Positions 16,860-25,355 of a stretch of DNA of 33,468 nt are shown here, one piece after another; position 1 is the first letter of the stretch, and each line of letters opens with the position of its first letter. The position numbers and the translations under genes were made by a program. The stretch is taken from assembly GCA_016788605.1 (NCBI GenBank), contig JAEUSO010000005.1, forward strand, positions 1 to 33,468, given 5' to 3'. This stretch comes from Candidatus Kapaibacterium sp. GTDB taxonomy: Bacteria; Bacteroidota; Ignavibacteria; Kapaibacteriales; NICIL-2. A model generated the notes under the pieces. The model had not been told where the DNA came from, did not search any database, and saw only the letters and a list, made by a program, of their open reading frames with translations.

Positions 16860-18503
16860 ATGAAACCATACATCCGACATCTTGCGATATTGATTCTTGC
16901 TCTTGTTGCACAGTCCGTGCTGATGGCGCAAACCACTTCCGTAAGCGGCACACTGCTCGGAGCAGACGGCAAGCCCATGAAAGTCGCCCACATCATGTTC
17001 CGCAATGTGAACAGCACCGCCGATACTGCCGAACGCTACGCCGCAAAACCCGATGGCAAATTCTCAACTGCGGTCAAGAACGGACTGTACACCATCAGCT
17101 TTGCAGGCGTTGACCACAAGCAAAGCGATGAACGTATCATGCTGTTTTGCAACGGCGAGCCGGTTCGCCTGAACGCAAAGCTTGCAGCCAACACGCTTCC
17201 AAAAGATTTGGACTCGGTGTTTGTGATTACCGATGCCGACAACTTCTCCTTCGGCTCGGCAACGCCGATGAAAAAACAGGCGGACGGCACTTACACGTTG
17301 AGCATTCAGGCGGCGGGCAAAACGCTTGGCTATCAGATTATTCCCAAAGGGAAAAAGGACGATGAAGAAGGTGTGCACAGCATCAACGGAACGACGGCAT
17401 CGCGCTATGAGTACGACGGCGGCGGCGATTACCGCAGCTATATGGATGTGAAAAACGGCATGGTGAATCTTACGTTCAACCCGGCATCGTTTCCGGCGCA
17501 ATCCGGCAAGTTCTCGATTGAGTATGAAAGTGAATCCACTAAGCGGATTGATGCAGTAATGAAAGAAATGCAGGACGCACGCCGCGCCATGATGCAAGTC
17601 ATGTTTGCAAAGCGGGCGAACAAAACCCCTACGGTGAACGAGGACTCGCTCCGCACTGCGCTGCTCAAGGCGATAACCGACGACAAGAACGCAATGACAC
17701 GTGAAATACGCTACGTTATGCTTGCCGATTTGACGATGTATTCCACCGACTCGGCATGGAGCGACATGACCATGTTGAAGAACCTCTTCGCCACTGTTCC
17801 GCCTGCATCGCCATCGTGGGAACTGAGTCCCGCCGCACCGCAGGCAATCGCCAACCGCCGCAGCGAGTTCACCGCATATACCGACCGTTTGCTTGGCGCG
17901 AATCCTTCGGACTACGTGAAGTCGAACGTGTTGCTGCAACGCATTACCAAAGCAAACGCCGACAAGAACGAGAAAGCATTGCGCGAAGCATACACCGCGC
18001 TTGTCACGCAGTATCCCACGACGAATGCAGCAGAGCGCGCTATCAAAGAATACAACCCCGACCGTGGCATTATGCCGGGTAAGATGATTCCCGATTTCAG
18101 CTTCGACGACGTGCAAAACCCCGGACAGAAAATCACGCCCGCCATGCTGCGCGGCAAGTGGGTGTTGATTGATAACTGGGCGACGTGGTGCGGTCCGTGC
18201 GTGATGGAAATGCCCGAACTGCACAAGACCTACGAGAAATTTAAGGACAAGAACTTCACGATTCTCAGCGTGTCGTTCGACGCATCGGTGAAGGATATTG
18301 CCAAATTCCGCGACGGCAAATGGAAGATGCCGTGGCTTCATGCGTTCAGCGAAGGCGTGTGGAAGAACGATGCTGCAAAAATCTTCGAGGTCAGCGGAAT
18401 CCCGAAGCCGATATTGATTGACCCGACGGGAAAAATTGTTACGCTGCAAGGTGAGTTGCGCGGCGATGCACTTGAAAAAACAATTAGTGAGTACGTGAAA
18501 TAA
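16860..18503 (+). CDS. Periplasmic TlpA-like thioredoxin-fold protein
   Basis: 547 residues. A signal peptide (MKPYIRHLAILILALVAQS, cleavage near LMAQ) sends it across the inner membrane. The N-terminal part (about 24-120) looks like an Ig/carboxypeptidase-regulatory-like beta domain (TSVSGTLLGADGKPMKVAHI), the middle is helical (about 215-385), and the C-terminal about 150 residues form a TlpA/AhpC-TSA thioredoxin domain with WCGPC (Cys444, Cys447) and the cis-Pro loop SGIPKPILID. Such Bacteroidota proteins are thiol-disulfide oxidoreductases, reducing or oxidising envelope cysteines. ATG 16860 is chosen because it opens the signal peptide; an upstream in-frame start at 16785 adds unrelated sequence. 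It stands alone and ends in a hairpin terminator. Confidence 0.87.
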   Translation: MKPYIRHLAILILALVAQSVLMAQTTSVSGTLLGADGKPMKVAHIMFRNVNSTADTAERYAAKPDGKFSTAVKNGLYTISFAGVDHKQSDERIMLFCNGEPVRLNAKLAANTLPKDLDSVFVITDADNFSFGSATPMKKQADGTYTLSIQAAGKTLGYQIIPKGKKDDEEGVHSINGTTASRYEYDGGGDYRSYMDVKNGMVNLTFNPASFPAQSGKFSIEYESESTKRIDAVMKEMQDARRAMMQVMFAKRANKTPTVNEDSLRTALLKAITDDKNAMTREIRYVMLADLTMYSTDSAWSDMTMLKNLFATVPPASPSWELSPAAPQAIANRRSEFTAYTDRLLGANPSDYVKSNVLLQRITKANADKNEKALREAYTALVTQYPTTNAAERAIKEYNPDRGIMPGKMIPDFSFDDVQNPGQKITPAMLRGKWVLIDNWATWCGPCVMEMPELHKTYEKFKDKNFTILSVSFDASVKDIAKFRDGKWKMPWLHAFSEGVWKNDAAKIFEVSGIPKPILIDPTGKIVTLQGELRGDALEKTISEYVK

Positions 18504-18534
18504 TCAGCCGCCCGTCCGTGCTGTGATGTATCTG

Positions 18535-18575
18535 CAAGGCAATGCCGTGTATGTCGGTGTTGCCTTGTTTGTTTA
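18535..18575 (+). terminator. Terminator after the TlpA-like gene
   Basis: CAAGGCAA (18535-18542) pairs with TTGCCTTG (18560-18567), extended inward by two wobble and two GC pairs to a 12-bp stem with a 9-nt loop, followed by TTTGTTTA. It ends the single-gene transcript. Confidence 0.7.
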
Positions 18576-18648
18576 TGAAACGCTTATGCTGGACGCGCTA
18601 CTATTTTCGTAACCCGATATTCAACCACTCATCCTCATCACACAAAGA

Positions 18649-19548
18649 ATGACACCCGACGGCACACTCCTCTCTTCGGCTCCGGTGGCAATGCCCGCCG
18701 CAATACGCAACATGATGAAACGCGCAATGTCCGCAACGGATTTTGCAGCGTTCAGCGCAGTGCAGATGTTTCATATCACCTACGCAAGCGAGGGACTGAC
18801 GATACACGGCTATATGGCGTTGCCGCCGGCGAATGCAACGGGCGTGTACCCTGCCATTCTCTTCAACCGTGGTGGGGCTGGCGAACGCGGCGCACTGACC
18901 GACGATGGAGCGTTCCTCTATGCGGGCGTTTATGCAAGCTGGGGCTATGTTGTGCTGGCAAGCAACTATCGCGGTCAGGGCGGCAGCACAGGTGCGGAGG
19001 AATGGGGAGCGGGCGATGTACGCGATGCAGAGAACCTTATCCCTCTGTTGCAATCGCTTGGCTATGTGGATATGGAACGTGTGGGATTGATTGGCGGAAG
19101 CCGTGGCGGGATGATGGCATATATGATGCTGCGCCGTTCGCAGAGTTTCCGTGCGGCTGCAACGATTGGCGCGCCTTCGATGCTGCACTTGATTGACCAC
19201 CACGCGCATATCCGAAAAACGTTCGACCGTTTTGTGCATTATTCGCCCGACATTCAACGCGACTTACGCGAACGCTCGGCTGTTGCATGGGCGCACGAAC
19301 TTCCGCGAACAACACCGCTGCTTATGCAGCACGGTACGGGCGACCGCCGCGTGGACGCATTGCATTCGCTCACGCTTGCCACCGAACTGCAACGCCTGCA
19401 CCATCCCTACAAACTCATTATGTATGATAACGCCGACCATATCCTTGCAGGGCGGCGCGAGGAAGGTAACGCCGACCTCCGGTGGTGGATGGATCATTAC
19501 GTCCGCGACCGCGCACCGCTGCCGAAAACAGGTCCGCACGGAGCATAA
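18649..19548 (+). CDS. Alpha/beta hydrolase (S9 peptidase / dienelactone hydrolase-like)
   Basis: 299 residues with a complete serine-hydrolase triad: Ser151 in the nucleophile elbow IGGSRGG, Asp232 in HGTGDRRVD and His264 in DNADHIL. The oxyanion region FNRGGAGERG and the YASWGYVVLASNYRGQGGS segment are typical of prolyl-oligopeptidase-like and dienelactone-hydrolase-like enzymes. No beta-propeller or signal peptide precedes the hydrolase domain, so it is a cytoplasmic esterase or peptidase of unknown substrate. Its stop is one base from the ATG of the next gene, so the two are almost certainly co-translated. Confidence 0.85.
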   Translation: MTPDGTLLSSAPVAMPAAIRNMMKRAMSATDFAAFSAVQMFHITYASEGLTIHGYMALPPANATGVYPAILFNRGGAGERGALTDDGAFLYAGVYASWGYVVLASNYRGQGGSTGAEEWGAGDVRDAENLIPLLQSLGYVDMERVGLIGGSRGGMMAYMMLRRSQSFRAAATIGAPSMLHLIDHHAHIRKTFDRFVHYSPDIQRDLRERSAVAWAHELPRTTPLLMQHGTGDRRVDALHSLTLATELQRLHHPYKLIMYDNADHILAGRREEGNADLRWWMDHYVRDRAPLPKTGPHGA

Positions 19549-19549
19549 G

Positions 19550-20524
19550 ATGCAACACGACCGCCGCACGCTTGAGCGCATCCGCACGCAGTATCTGAAT
19601 GGCACGGCAGGCAACGCCGACTACTGGCAATCGGCGGACGACCTTGCCGCCTACGATGCAACATTTGCACAGCGAATCGGTTGGAAATGGAATGCCGTGT
19701 TGAACGACCTCGACCGCTTGGAATGGAAGCCGCCCGCCGGTGCGCCGCTTATTGACATCGGATGCGGGAGCGGGATTGCCTCGCGCACAGTGCTTCGCCA
19801 TTACGGATCTGCATCATTTGCTTCCGTCCATTTGCACGACCGCTCGCCGCTTGCCATGCGCTATGCGGCAGAGTCCATCACAGCCGGGTTCGCAGTACAC
19901 GTAACACAAACAGCAGAGTATAATACGGAAACATTGCCTGTTATGCCTTCCGATGCGGTCGTGGTACTCAGTCACATCCTGACCGAACTCACGGCGGTTC
20001 AAGCCGAGTCGGTTGTTCGAAGCATTGCCAATGCGGCGGCGGTACTCTGGGTTGAACCCGGCACGCAAACGGCAAGCAACCGTCTTGTCGCCGTCCGCAC
20101 AATGCTGCAACCGCAGTTTGGAATCGTCGCCCCGTGCACGCAGCAGTGCGAATGCCCCATGAACAATCCTGTGAATGCGCGGCATTGGTGTCATGCGTTT
20201 GCCGCCCCGCCCGCAGAAGCATTCACCGAGAGCGGGTGGTCGCAATTCGCCGACGACTTCGGCATTGACCTCAGCCGCCTTGCCTATTCCCACTGCATCT
20301 TCGATAAACGTGCGGAATACCACACCGCAACCGCAGAGTACCGCATCCTTGGCACACCAAACGTCACCTCCGCCGATGCTGTGGCGTGTGTGTGTAACGG
20401 CGCAACGGTTTCAGAAATCATTGCTGCAAAAAAGCGTGCACCCTCACTCTACAAGGCGTTGAAGAAAGGCAATACCGACACACCTCGTGCATTGAATCTG
20501 CACGGCAGAAATGTTGTGGAATGA
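19550..20524 (+). CDS. Rsm22-like putative ribosomal small-subunit methyltransferase with cysteine cluster
   Basis: 324 residues. A class I SAM-dependent methyltransferase fold is shown by motif I LIDIGCGSG (67-75) and the Rsm22-type segment WVEPGTQTASNRL (167-179). A cysteine-rich insertion follows: Cys196, Cys200, Cys202 (APCTQQCECP) and Cys214 in HWCHAF, plus Cys249. This pattern matches the iron-sulfur motif of mitochondrial Rsm22/METTL17, which acts in small-ribosomal-subunit assembly. The bacterial members are poorly characterised; whether this one methylates or only binds the ribosome is open. The start ATG 19550 follows the hydrolase stop by one base; a longer in-frame ORF from 19193 only overlaps the hydrolase and is rejected. 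Confidence 0.75.
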   Translation: MQHDRRTLERIRTQYLNGTAGNADYWQSADDLAAYDATFAQRIGWKWNAVLNDLDRLEWKPPAGAPLIDIGCGSGIASRTVLRHYGSASFASVHLHDRSPLAMRYAAESITAGFAVHVTQTAEYNTETLPVMPSDAVVVLSHILTELTAVQAESVVRSIANAAAVLWVEPGTQTASNRLVAVRTMLQPQFGIVAPCTQQCECPMNNPVNARHWCHAFAAPPAEAFTESGWSQFADDFGIDLSRLAYSHCIFDKRAEYHTATAEYRILGTPNVTSADAVACVCNGATVSEIIAAKKRAPSLYKALKKGNTDTPRALNLHGRNVVE

Positions 20525-20881
20525 GAATATGATGTGTTGCAGAATTACTGCGGTCGGGAGTGTCGTGTTCGTTTCGACTTCGCTCAACCACTGGGGAAGG
20601 ATGCGATGATGGGAATACTGCAAGCGGTATTAGTTGGAAGCGTCACGCTGGATCGGTAGGACAGCGGCGGACTGCGCTTTCCGGCAGAGGTGGCGATGTG
20701 TAGCGGAGGGAAAGGTGCGGTGCCGTTCATACATAGCCCGCCAGTAGTAGAAGAATGAAAACGAGAAGAAGAAAACAGCAACCGATATTGTTCACGGTGA
20801 ATACTCCGGCATAATGAAAAAGAAAAGGGCGGTGCAAACTGTATATGCAACGCCCCGAATACAGAATCCCGTGATTGGGTA
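20525..20881. other. Intergenic region between the convergent Rsm22-like gene and hpd
   Basis: 357 bases. The only structure I can support is the hpd terminator at 20815-20855 (minus strand). A minus-strand open frame at 20584-21159 overlaps hpd out of frame and is not a gene. Confidence 0.65.
20815..20855 (-). terminator. Rho-independent terminator of hpd
   Basis: Read on the minus strand, GGGCGTTGCA pairs with TGCACCGCCC (one mismatch in ten) around a 9-nt loop and is followed by TTTTCTTTTT. It lies 27 bases past the hpd stop codon. Confidence 0.8.
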
Positions 20882-22006
20882 TTAGAGATTGCCACGTAAC
20901 GCCTGCTCGCGTTCGATTGCCTCGAAGAGTGCTTTGAAGTTGCCTTTGCCGAAGGATGTTGCGCCCTTGCGTTGGATAATCTCGAAGAAGAGTGTGGGGC
21001 GGTCTTCCACGGGCTTGGTGAATATCTGAAGCAGGTATCCCTCGTCGTCGCGGTCAACCAAAATGCCCAACTCGCGCAGCGGCTCGATGTCTTCGTCAAT
21101 CGCGCCGACGCGGTCAAGCAAATCGTCGTAGTAGGTATTGGGGACGCGCAGGAAATCAATGCCGCGATTGCGAAGTTCGGTCACGGTTTTCACGATGTCT
21201 TTGGTTGCAATGGCTATATGCTGCACGCCCGCACCGTGGTAGAACTCAAGGTACTCGTCAATTTGTGATTTGCGCTTGCCTTCGGCGGGTTCGTTGATAG
21301 GGAATTTGATGTAACCCGACCCGTTCGAGACAACCTTGCTCATCAATGCGGAGTACTCGGTGCTGATGTCCTTGTCGTCGAACGTGAGCAGCAGCTTAAA
21401 GCCCATCACATCCTCGTAGAATTTCACCCATTCATCCATCTTTCCTAATTCCACATTGCCTACGCAGTGGTCCACATATAACAGTCCGACAGGTTCGTGC
21501 ACAAGTGCTGGTTCGATTTGTTGGAAGCCGGGCATGAACACACCGTTGTAGTTCTTGCGCTCGACGAATGTGTGAACGGTGTCGCCGTAGGTTTTGATTG
21601 ATGCCACAACCACCTCGCCGTTTTCATCCGAGAGGACGGTAGGTTCTTGCACACTTACAGCACCGCGCTTGGTTGTTTCCTCCCACGAGGCGCGAGCGTC
21701 GTCCACCCAAAGGGCGAGTGTTTTTACGCCGTCGCCGTGTTGGTTGATATGGTCTGCAATAGCACTGCCGGGGTGCATGGGTGTAGTAAGCACGAAGCGT
21801 ACTTTGTTCTGCTGAATCACATACGAAGCACGGTCGCGCACACCTGTTTCGGGTCCGGCATACGCCACTAACTTGAAGCCGAATGCGGCGCGGTAGAAAT
21901 ACGATGCCTGCTTTGCGTTTCCTACGTAAAACTCAATGTAATCGGTTCCGTTAATCGGCAGGAAATCCTGTGCGACTGCGGCGGCGGTTTCTTGTTCTGC
22001 TATCAT
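20882..22006 (-). CDS. hpd: 4-hydroxyphenylpyruvate dioxygenase
   Basis: 374 residues, the usual length. The enzyme converts 4-hydroxyphenylpyruvate to homogentisate with oxygen, the second step of tyrosine catabolism and the entry to tocopherol/pyomelanin-type products. Two vicinal-oxygen-chelate domains are present. The Fe(II) ligands are in place: His180 (YVDHCVG), His263 (GVQHIAI) and Glu342 (LFFEIIQRKG). The C-terminal substrate-gate region SFGKGNFKALFEAIEREQ is also intact. Requires oxygen, so the organism is at least facultatively aerobic (inference). No hmgA or fahA lies beside it. It is divergent from a GlxA-like regulator, which could control it. Confidence 0.96.
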   Translation of the reverse strand: MIAEQETAAAVAQDFLPINGTDYIEFYVGNAKQASYFYRAAFGFKLVAYAGPETGVRDRASYVIQQNKVRFVLTTPMHPGSAIADHINQHGDGVKTLALWVDDARASWEETTKRGAVSVQEPTVLSDENGEVVVASIKTYGDTVHTFVERKNYNGVFMPGFQQIEPALVHEPVGLLYVDHCVGNVELGKMDEWVKFYEDVMGFKLLLTFDDKDISTEYSALMSKVVSNGSGYIKFPINEPAEGKRKSQIDEYLEFYHGAGVQHIAIATKDIVKTVTELRNRGIDFLRVPNTYYDDLLDRVGAIDEDIEPLRELGILVDRDDEGYLLQIFTKPVEDRPTLFFEIIQRKGATSFGKGNFKALFEAIEREQALRGNL

Positions 22007-22309
22007 GGTTTGTATAAAGTCAGTAGTGATAGAATTCTTTATGAATAGCCCGCATCGGGCGGCGCGAAATTACGGACATAATGCTAATTCGAACCTGTAT
22101 CACCTTATGCCGGTATCCAAAGTCCGTTTCTTCAGTCCTTAACGAGCGTCCGGTATTGTGTTCACCGTCATGCAGGTTATCTGCGCATGATGGTGTTTGC
22201 TATTGTCCCGATATGTCGCATCTGTGTCCGCCGGTTGTCGGTGGTAGCGTGTAGTTTTGAACCACGTCAATGAGCTACACAGCCCGCAAACATTATCAGC
22301 ACAGCATCT
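22007..22309. other. Divergent region between hpd and the GlxA-like regulator
   Basis: 303 bases with no gene. A small hairpin GCCCG-CAT-CGGGC sits at 22048-22060 in the hpd leader, and a GTGTAG/CTACAC inverted pair (22249-22254, 22275-22280) lies just before the regulator start. Either could be regulatory; neither is strong. Confidence 0.55.
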
Positions 22310-23263
22310 ATGGCACACGTGCAAAAAAAATCCACGAAGAAAAAACGGACGGTTCTATTTCTTATCCTGCCTGATATTCACTTGCTTGATATGGCGGGAG
22401 CCGACCAAGTGTTCTACGAAGTGAAAGCATACGGTCAGGATGTGGAATTACGGTATTGCACAACCGGTAATGGCGTACTGACATCCAACCGGATGCAGAT
22501 AGCCGCTCAAGAGCCGTATAGTGATTTTAACTTGGGGGAAGGCGACTACCTGTTTGTACCCGGCTCGGAGGTGCGCTACTTTCTTTCTCCCGCGTTTGCC
22601 CGCTTCACAGCATTGCACGAGTGGATTCGGCGGCAGCACGCCAGCGGTGCAACGGTCTGCTCGATATGCACAGGCGCATTTGCCTTGGCGCGTACCGGAT
22701 TGCTGAACGGGCGGCACTGCACCACACATTGGAAGCGGACAGCGGAATTGCAACACTTGTATCCCGAAGCAATTGTGAAAGAGAACGTGCTGTTCACCGA
22801 CGATGGGCGCATCATGACAAGCGCAGGCGTGAGTTCGGGGATTGACCTTGCGTTGCACATTGTGGCAAAGGAGTACGGCGACCGCCTTGCATTTATTATT
22901 GCGCGCGAGCTGGTGGTCTATCTCCGGCGTTCGGCGGATGCAGTGCAGCACAGCGTGTTCATGCAACACCGGAATCACGTGCATTCGGGCATTCATGCCG
23001 TGCAGGACTGGCTGATTGATAACATCGCTTCGAAGCCGGCGCTAGATGACCTTGCCCGCGTGGCGTGTATGAGTACGCGCACCCTGACGCGCTTATTCAA
23101 GAAAGAAACAGGTAGTACCATTGGCGAGTACATGCTTACACTGCGGAAGGCGATTATCGGCGAGTTGATGGAGAAGCCCGACCTGACCCGCAGGCAAATT
23201 GCGGAGCAATGCGGCTTGGAGAGCGAACGACAGTTACTACGGATACTAAAAAAGATGGATTGA
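22310..23263 (+). CDS. GlxA-like AraC-family transcriptional regulator with DJ-1/PfpI domain
   Basis: 317 residues. The N-terminal half (about 13-190) is a class I glutamine-amidotransferase-like DJ-1/PfpI domain with the nucleophile elbow region VCSICTGAFALA and the HWKRTAELQHLYP and SAGVSSGIDLALHIV motifs. The C-terminal half (about 205-317) is an AraC/XylS helix-turn-helix pair: LDDLARVACMSTRTLTRLFK, then the second helix set RRQIAEQCGLESERQLLRIL. This is the GlxA/FtrA type, whose ligands are mostly unknown. A Lys-rich N-terminus precedes the first strand. It is divergent from hpd and 71 bases upstream of a DinB-like gene, so either may be a target. Confidence 0.9.
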   Translation: MAHVQKKSTKKKRTVLFLILPDIHLLDMAGADQVFYEVKAYGQDVELRYCTTGNGVLTSNRMQIAAQEPYSDFNLGEGDYLFVPGSEVRYFLSPAFARFTALHEWIRRQHASGATVCSICTGAFALARTGLLNGRHCTTHWKRTAELQHLYPEAIVKENVLFTDDGRIMTSAGVSSGIDLALHIVAKEYGDRLAFIIARELVVYLRRSADAVQHSVFMQHRNHVHSGIHAVQDWLIDNIASKPALDDLARVACMSTRTLTRLFKKETGSTIGEYMLTLRKAIIGELMEKPDLTRRQIAEQCGLESERQLLRILKKMD

Positions 23264-23334
23264 TTGCGCCGCGCTCATGGAATGCGGTGCGAAGAGTAAC
23301 AATTCAATCACTCACTAACTAACCAATCAACACC

Positions 23335-23835
23335 ATGACACCAATAACCCACCGGCGCGGTAAGGTCGGCGTGCTGCTGCATGAATACCACCGCTCGATA
23401 GCCGATTTGAAACAAACCATAGCCGCAGTGCAGCCCGGTGAACTGCGAGTTGTGCTCGATAAGGAAACGATGAACAGGAACTGTGTTTCCATCGGCTCTG
23501 TGCTTGCCCATATTGTCTTCTGCGGACTGATGTATTGCACAACCATACGTCAGCACCGTGGCAATCCCGACGAGCAATTCGAACCGCTTGCATTGCTCGA
23601 TACCGTTGAAGAATACAATGCCGCGCTTGACCGCATGTTCGACATCACGCGCGAGTTATTCGAGGATATTCCCGACAGCGAATTGATGGAGTTCGACCCC
23701 GCAAAGAAGTTGCAAACGTATTGGGGTCAGTTGTACGATATCGAGCAGTTGATGGAACACGCGATTGTGCATATCCTGCGCCACCGCTTTATGATTGAGC
23801 GGTTCATGGCAATGCTGCCCGCCCGCGAGAGCTAA
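23335..23835 (+). CDS. DinB-like four-helix protein
   Basis: 166 residues, all-helical, with histidines placed as in the DinB/YfiT metal-binding family: one in helix 2 (SVLAHIVFCG) and a pair in helix 4 (LMEHAIVHILRHR). Members are damage- or stress-linked proteins and thiol-dependent transferases; the substrate here cannot be told. The WGQLYDIEQLMEHAIVHILR segment is the best family signature. It follows the AraC-type regulator on the same strand by 71 bases and may be co-transcribed or controlled by it. Confidence 0.72.
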   Translation: MTPITHRRGKVGVLLHEYHRSIADLKQTIAAVQPGELRVVLDKETMNRNCVSIGSVLAHIVFCGLMYCTTIRQHRGNPDEQFEPLALLDTVEEYNAALDRMFDITRELFEDIPDSELMEFDPAKKLQTYWGQLYDIEQLMEHAIVHILRHRFMIERFMAMLPARES

Positions 23836-23891
23836 TGTGTGAGTTGTACCCGCACGCGCAGCGAATGATGCGGTTAGGGGAGTATGCGCCA

Positions 23892-24311
23892 TTATATATT
23901 CAGCCGGATGAACGACACAACGTTTAGCTCGTGTGCTTGCTGTAATCCGACGCTCTTGTAGAATGAAATTGTCTCGGGTTGGTTGTCGGTAAGCAGGAGT
24001 ATTTGCCTGACGTTTTGGTAGTGATGCAACGTACGGCGGAGAAGTTCGCTGCCGATACCCTGCCTGCGGTATTCATCAATAACGAGAATGTCTTGGATAT
24101 AGATGATGGTCAATCCATCGCCGACAGCGCGAAGGAAACCGACAATACGTTCGCCGCTCCACGCCGTAAGCACGAAGCGCGATTCGCGTATTGCTTCGCG
24201 CAGCACATCGGGGCGCGAGGTGTAGGATGTCCATCCGGCATTGACATAGAGCGCATAGACCGAATTAAAATCGAAATCACGGCGTGTACTGTATTGTAAG
24301 TCAGTATTCAT
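23892..24311 (-). CDS. GNAT-family N-acetyltransferase
   Basis: 139 residues, a compact single-domain acetyltransferase using acetyl-CoA. The fold's landmarks are strand 4 IIYIQDILVIDEYRRQGIGS with the acetyl-CoA P-loop RRQGIGSELL, followed by LLLTDNQPETISFYKSVGLQ, the usual motif B. Substrate unknown (small amine or protein N-terminus). ATG 24311 is preferred over an upstream in-frame ATG at 24362 because the family begins a few residues before the first strand; the difference is 17 residues and not certain. It is convergent with the DinB-like gene and divergent from the Crp/Fnr gene. Confidence 0.87.
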   Translation of the reverse strand: MNTDLQYSTRRDFDFNSVYALYVNAGWTSYTSRPDVLREAIRESRFVLTAWSGERIVGFLRAVGDGLTIIYIQDILVIDEYRRQGIGSELLRRTLHHYQNVRQILLLTDNQPETISFYKSVGLQQAHELNVVSFIRLNI

Positions 24312-24420
24312 GGATAGTTGATATGAAGTATAGGTCTGCGCAACATTCGTAGCATGATACAACGATAAGCAAGCACATTAATAATCCGGTGACTTGTCTG
24401 GAACTATCGCAGTAAAATAC

Positions 24421-24443
24421 CACATTGCAGGACATACAATGTG
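24421..24443. promoter_or_regulatory. Dyad-symmetric candidate operator upstream of the Crp/Fnr gene
   Basis: CACATTG (24421-24427), nine-base spacer, CAATGTG (24437-24443): perfect 7-bp arms. It sits in the divergent region between the GNAT and Crp/Fnr genes, about 140 bases before the latter. It is suitable for a dimeric regulator, possibly the Crp/Fnr protein itself, though it is not the canonical TGTGA-N6-TCACA or TTGAT-N4-ATCAA site. Confidence 0.35.
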
Positions 24444-24585
24444 TGTTTGTCATTACATCAAGTTACAACGGAAATATGACGACAGGTATCTACGTCCGCA
24501 TCTGTTCTGCATCGCAGAAATACTATGCTAACGAGTATATTAGGGTATTAAACAACACCCGACCTATAATCCTCTCTATCACGTT

Positions 24586-25284
24586 ATGCACAAGAGCGAA
24601 CTTTGGTATCTTGAAAATGTTAATCTGTTTCAGGCATTTTGTCCGACAAAACTTGGAATGTTTCATCAGCAGCATAGTTCCAAACGATATAAAAAGGACG
24701 ACTTCATTTTTTTCTCGGATGATGCAGCGGAGACAATTTGCCTGATAGCCGAAGGCAAGGTCAAGATATTTACCTACATGCCCGATGGTACCGAAGTTGT
24801 TCATGCTTACTTGGGCAAAGGCGAGATTTTTGGCGAAATGGCGATGCTTGGTGAAACAAAGCGAACCTACTTTGCACAAGCGGCGGGCAACGAGACCGAG
24901 ATATGCAGCATGACGCGCGAAACAATGATGAATCTGATGTTGAACAATACTGAGTTCCAACTGAAGATCTACAAACTCATCGGCTGGCGCATCCGAAAGT
25001 TAGAGCGAAGAATCTCGTTGCTGCTACAGAAAAATGTCCGCCAGCGGCTATTGGAATTTGTTGAGGAACTTGCCGCCGAATCGGGTATGGCAGAAAACGG
25101 TTGTATTGTCATCCGCCATACGCTTACACAGCGGAATATTGCTGATTTAATCGGTACGACGCGGCAGACGCTGAACCAACTGCTTCACGAGTTGCATCAC
25201 GAGGGAGTGTTGAGCGCAGACAGGAAAACAATCGTGATGAAGAATACGGCATTGGTAAAAAAATTTCAAGTGTCGGCTATCTGA
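24586..25284 (+). CDS. Crp/Fnr-family transcriptional regulator
   Basis: 232 residues. The N-terminal cyclic-nucleotide-binding fold (about 15-130) shows FIFFSDDAAETICLIAEGKV, the glycine-rich GEIFGEMAMLGE and TYFAQAAGNETEICSM. A long dimer helix (IGWRIRKLERRISLLLQKNV) and a winged helix-turn-helix follow (LTQRNIADLIGTTRQTLNQL then LHHEGVL). There is no N-terminal Cys cluster, so it is not an oxygen-sensing Fe-S FNR; a cAMP, haem/NO or other ligand is possible. It is followed after 71 bases on the same strand by the P460-like gene, its most obvious target. Confidence 0.93.
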   Translation: MHKSELWYLENVNLFQAFCPTKLGMFHQQHSSKRYKKDDFIFFSDDAAETICLIAEGKVKIFTYMPDGTEVVHAYLGKGEIFGEMAMLGETKRTYFAQAAGNETEICSMTRETMMNLMLNNTEFQLKIYKLIGWRIRKLERRISLLLQKNVRQRLLEFVEELAAESGMAENGCIVIRHTLTQRNIADLIGTTRQTLNQLLHELHHEGVLSADRKTIVMKNTALVKKFQVSAI

Positions 25285-25342
25285 CATTCTTCTCGTTGAT
25301 CTTCTTCTATTTTGCCCTCAAACATATTTTTTATTCAACATT

Positions 25343-25348
25343 GAGGAG
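25343..25348 (+). promoter_or_regulatory. Shine-Dalgarno deciding the P460-like start
   Basis: GAGGAG seven bases before ATG 25356. It selects the start that opens a lipoprotein signal peptide; the in-frame start at 25296 would add 20 residues with no ribosome site. Confidence 0.65.
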
Positions 25349-25355
25349 CATTACA

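Noticed and set aside
17064-18449. A 461-codon minus-strand open frame opposite the TlpA-like gene
   Set aside because: Rich in Arg, His, Cys and Val with no domain; it is the antisense shadow of a gene with signal peptide and WCGPC motif.
19193-19549. N-terminal extension of the Rsm22-like frame into the hydrolase gene
   Set aside because: The extension is out-of-frame hydrolase sequence; the ATG at 19550 gives the family start.
20584-21159. A 191-codon minus-strand frame overlapping hpd
   Set aside because: Out of frame with hpd, Ser/Arg/Thr-rich, no domain, and it spans the hpd terminator.
22048-22060. Small hairpin GCCCG-CAT-CGGGC in the hpd leader as a riboswitch or operator
   Set aside because: Too short (five pairs) and without surrounding structure; listed only as part of the intergenic description.
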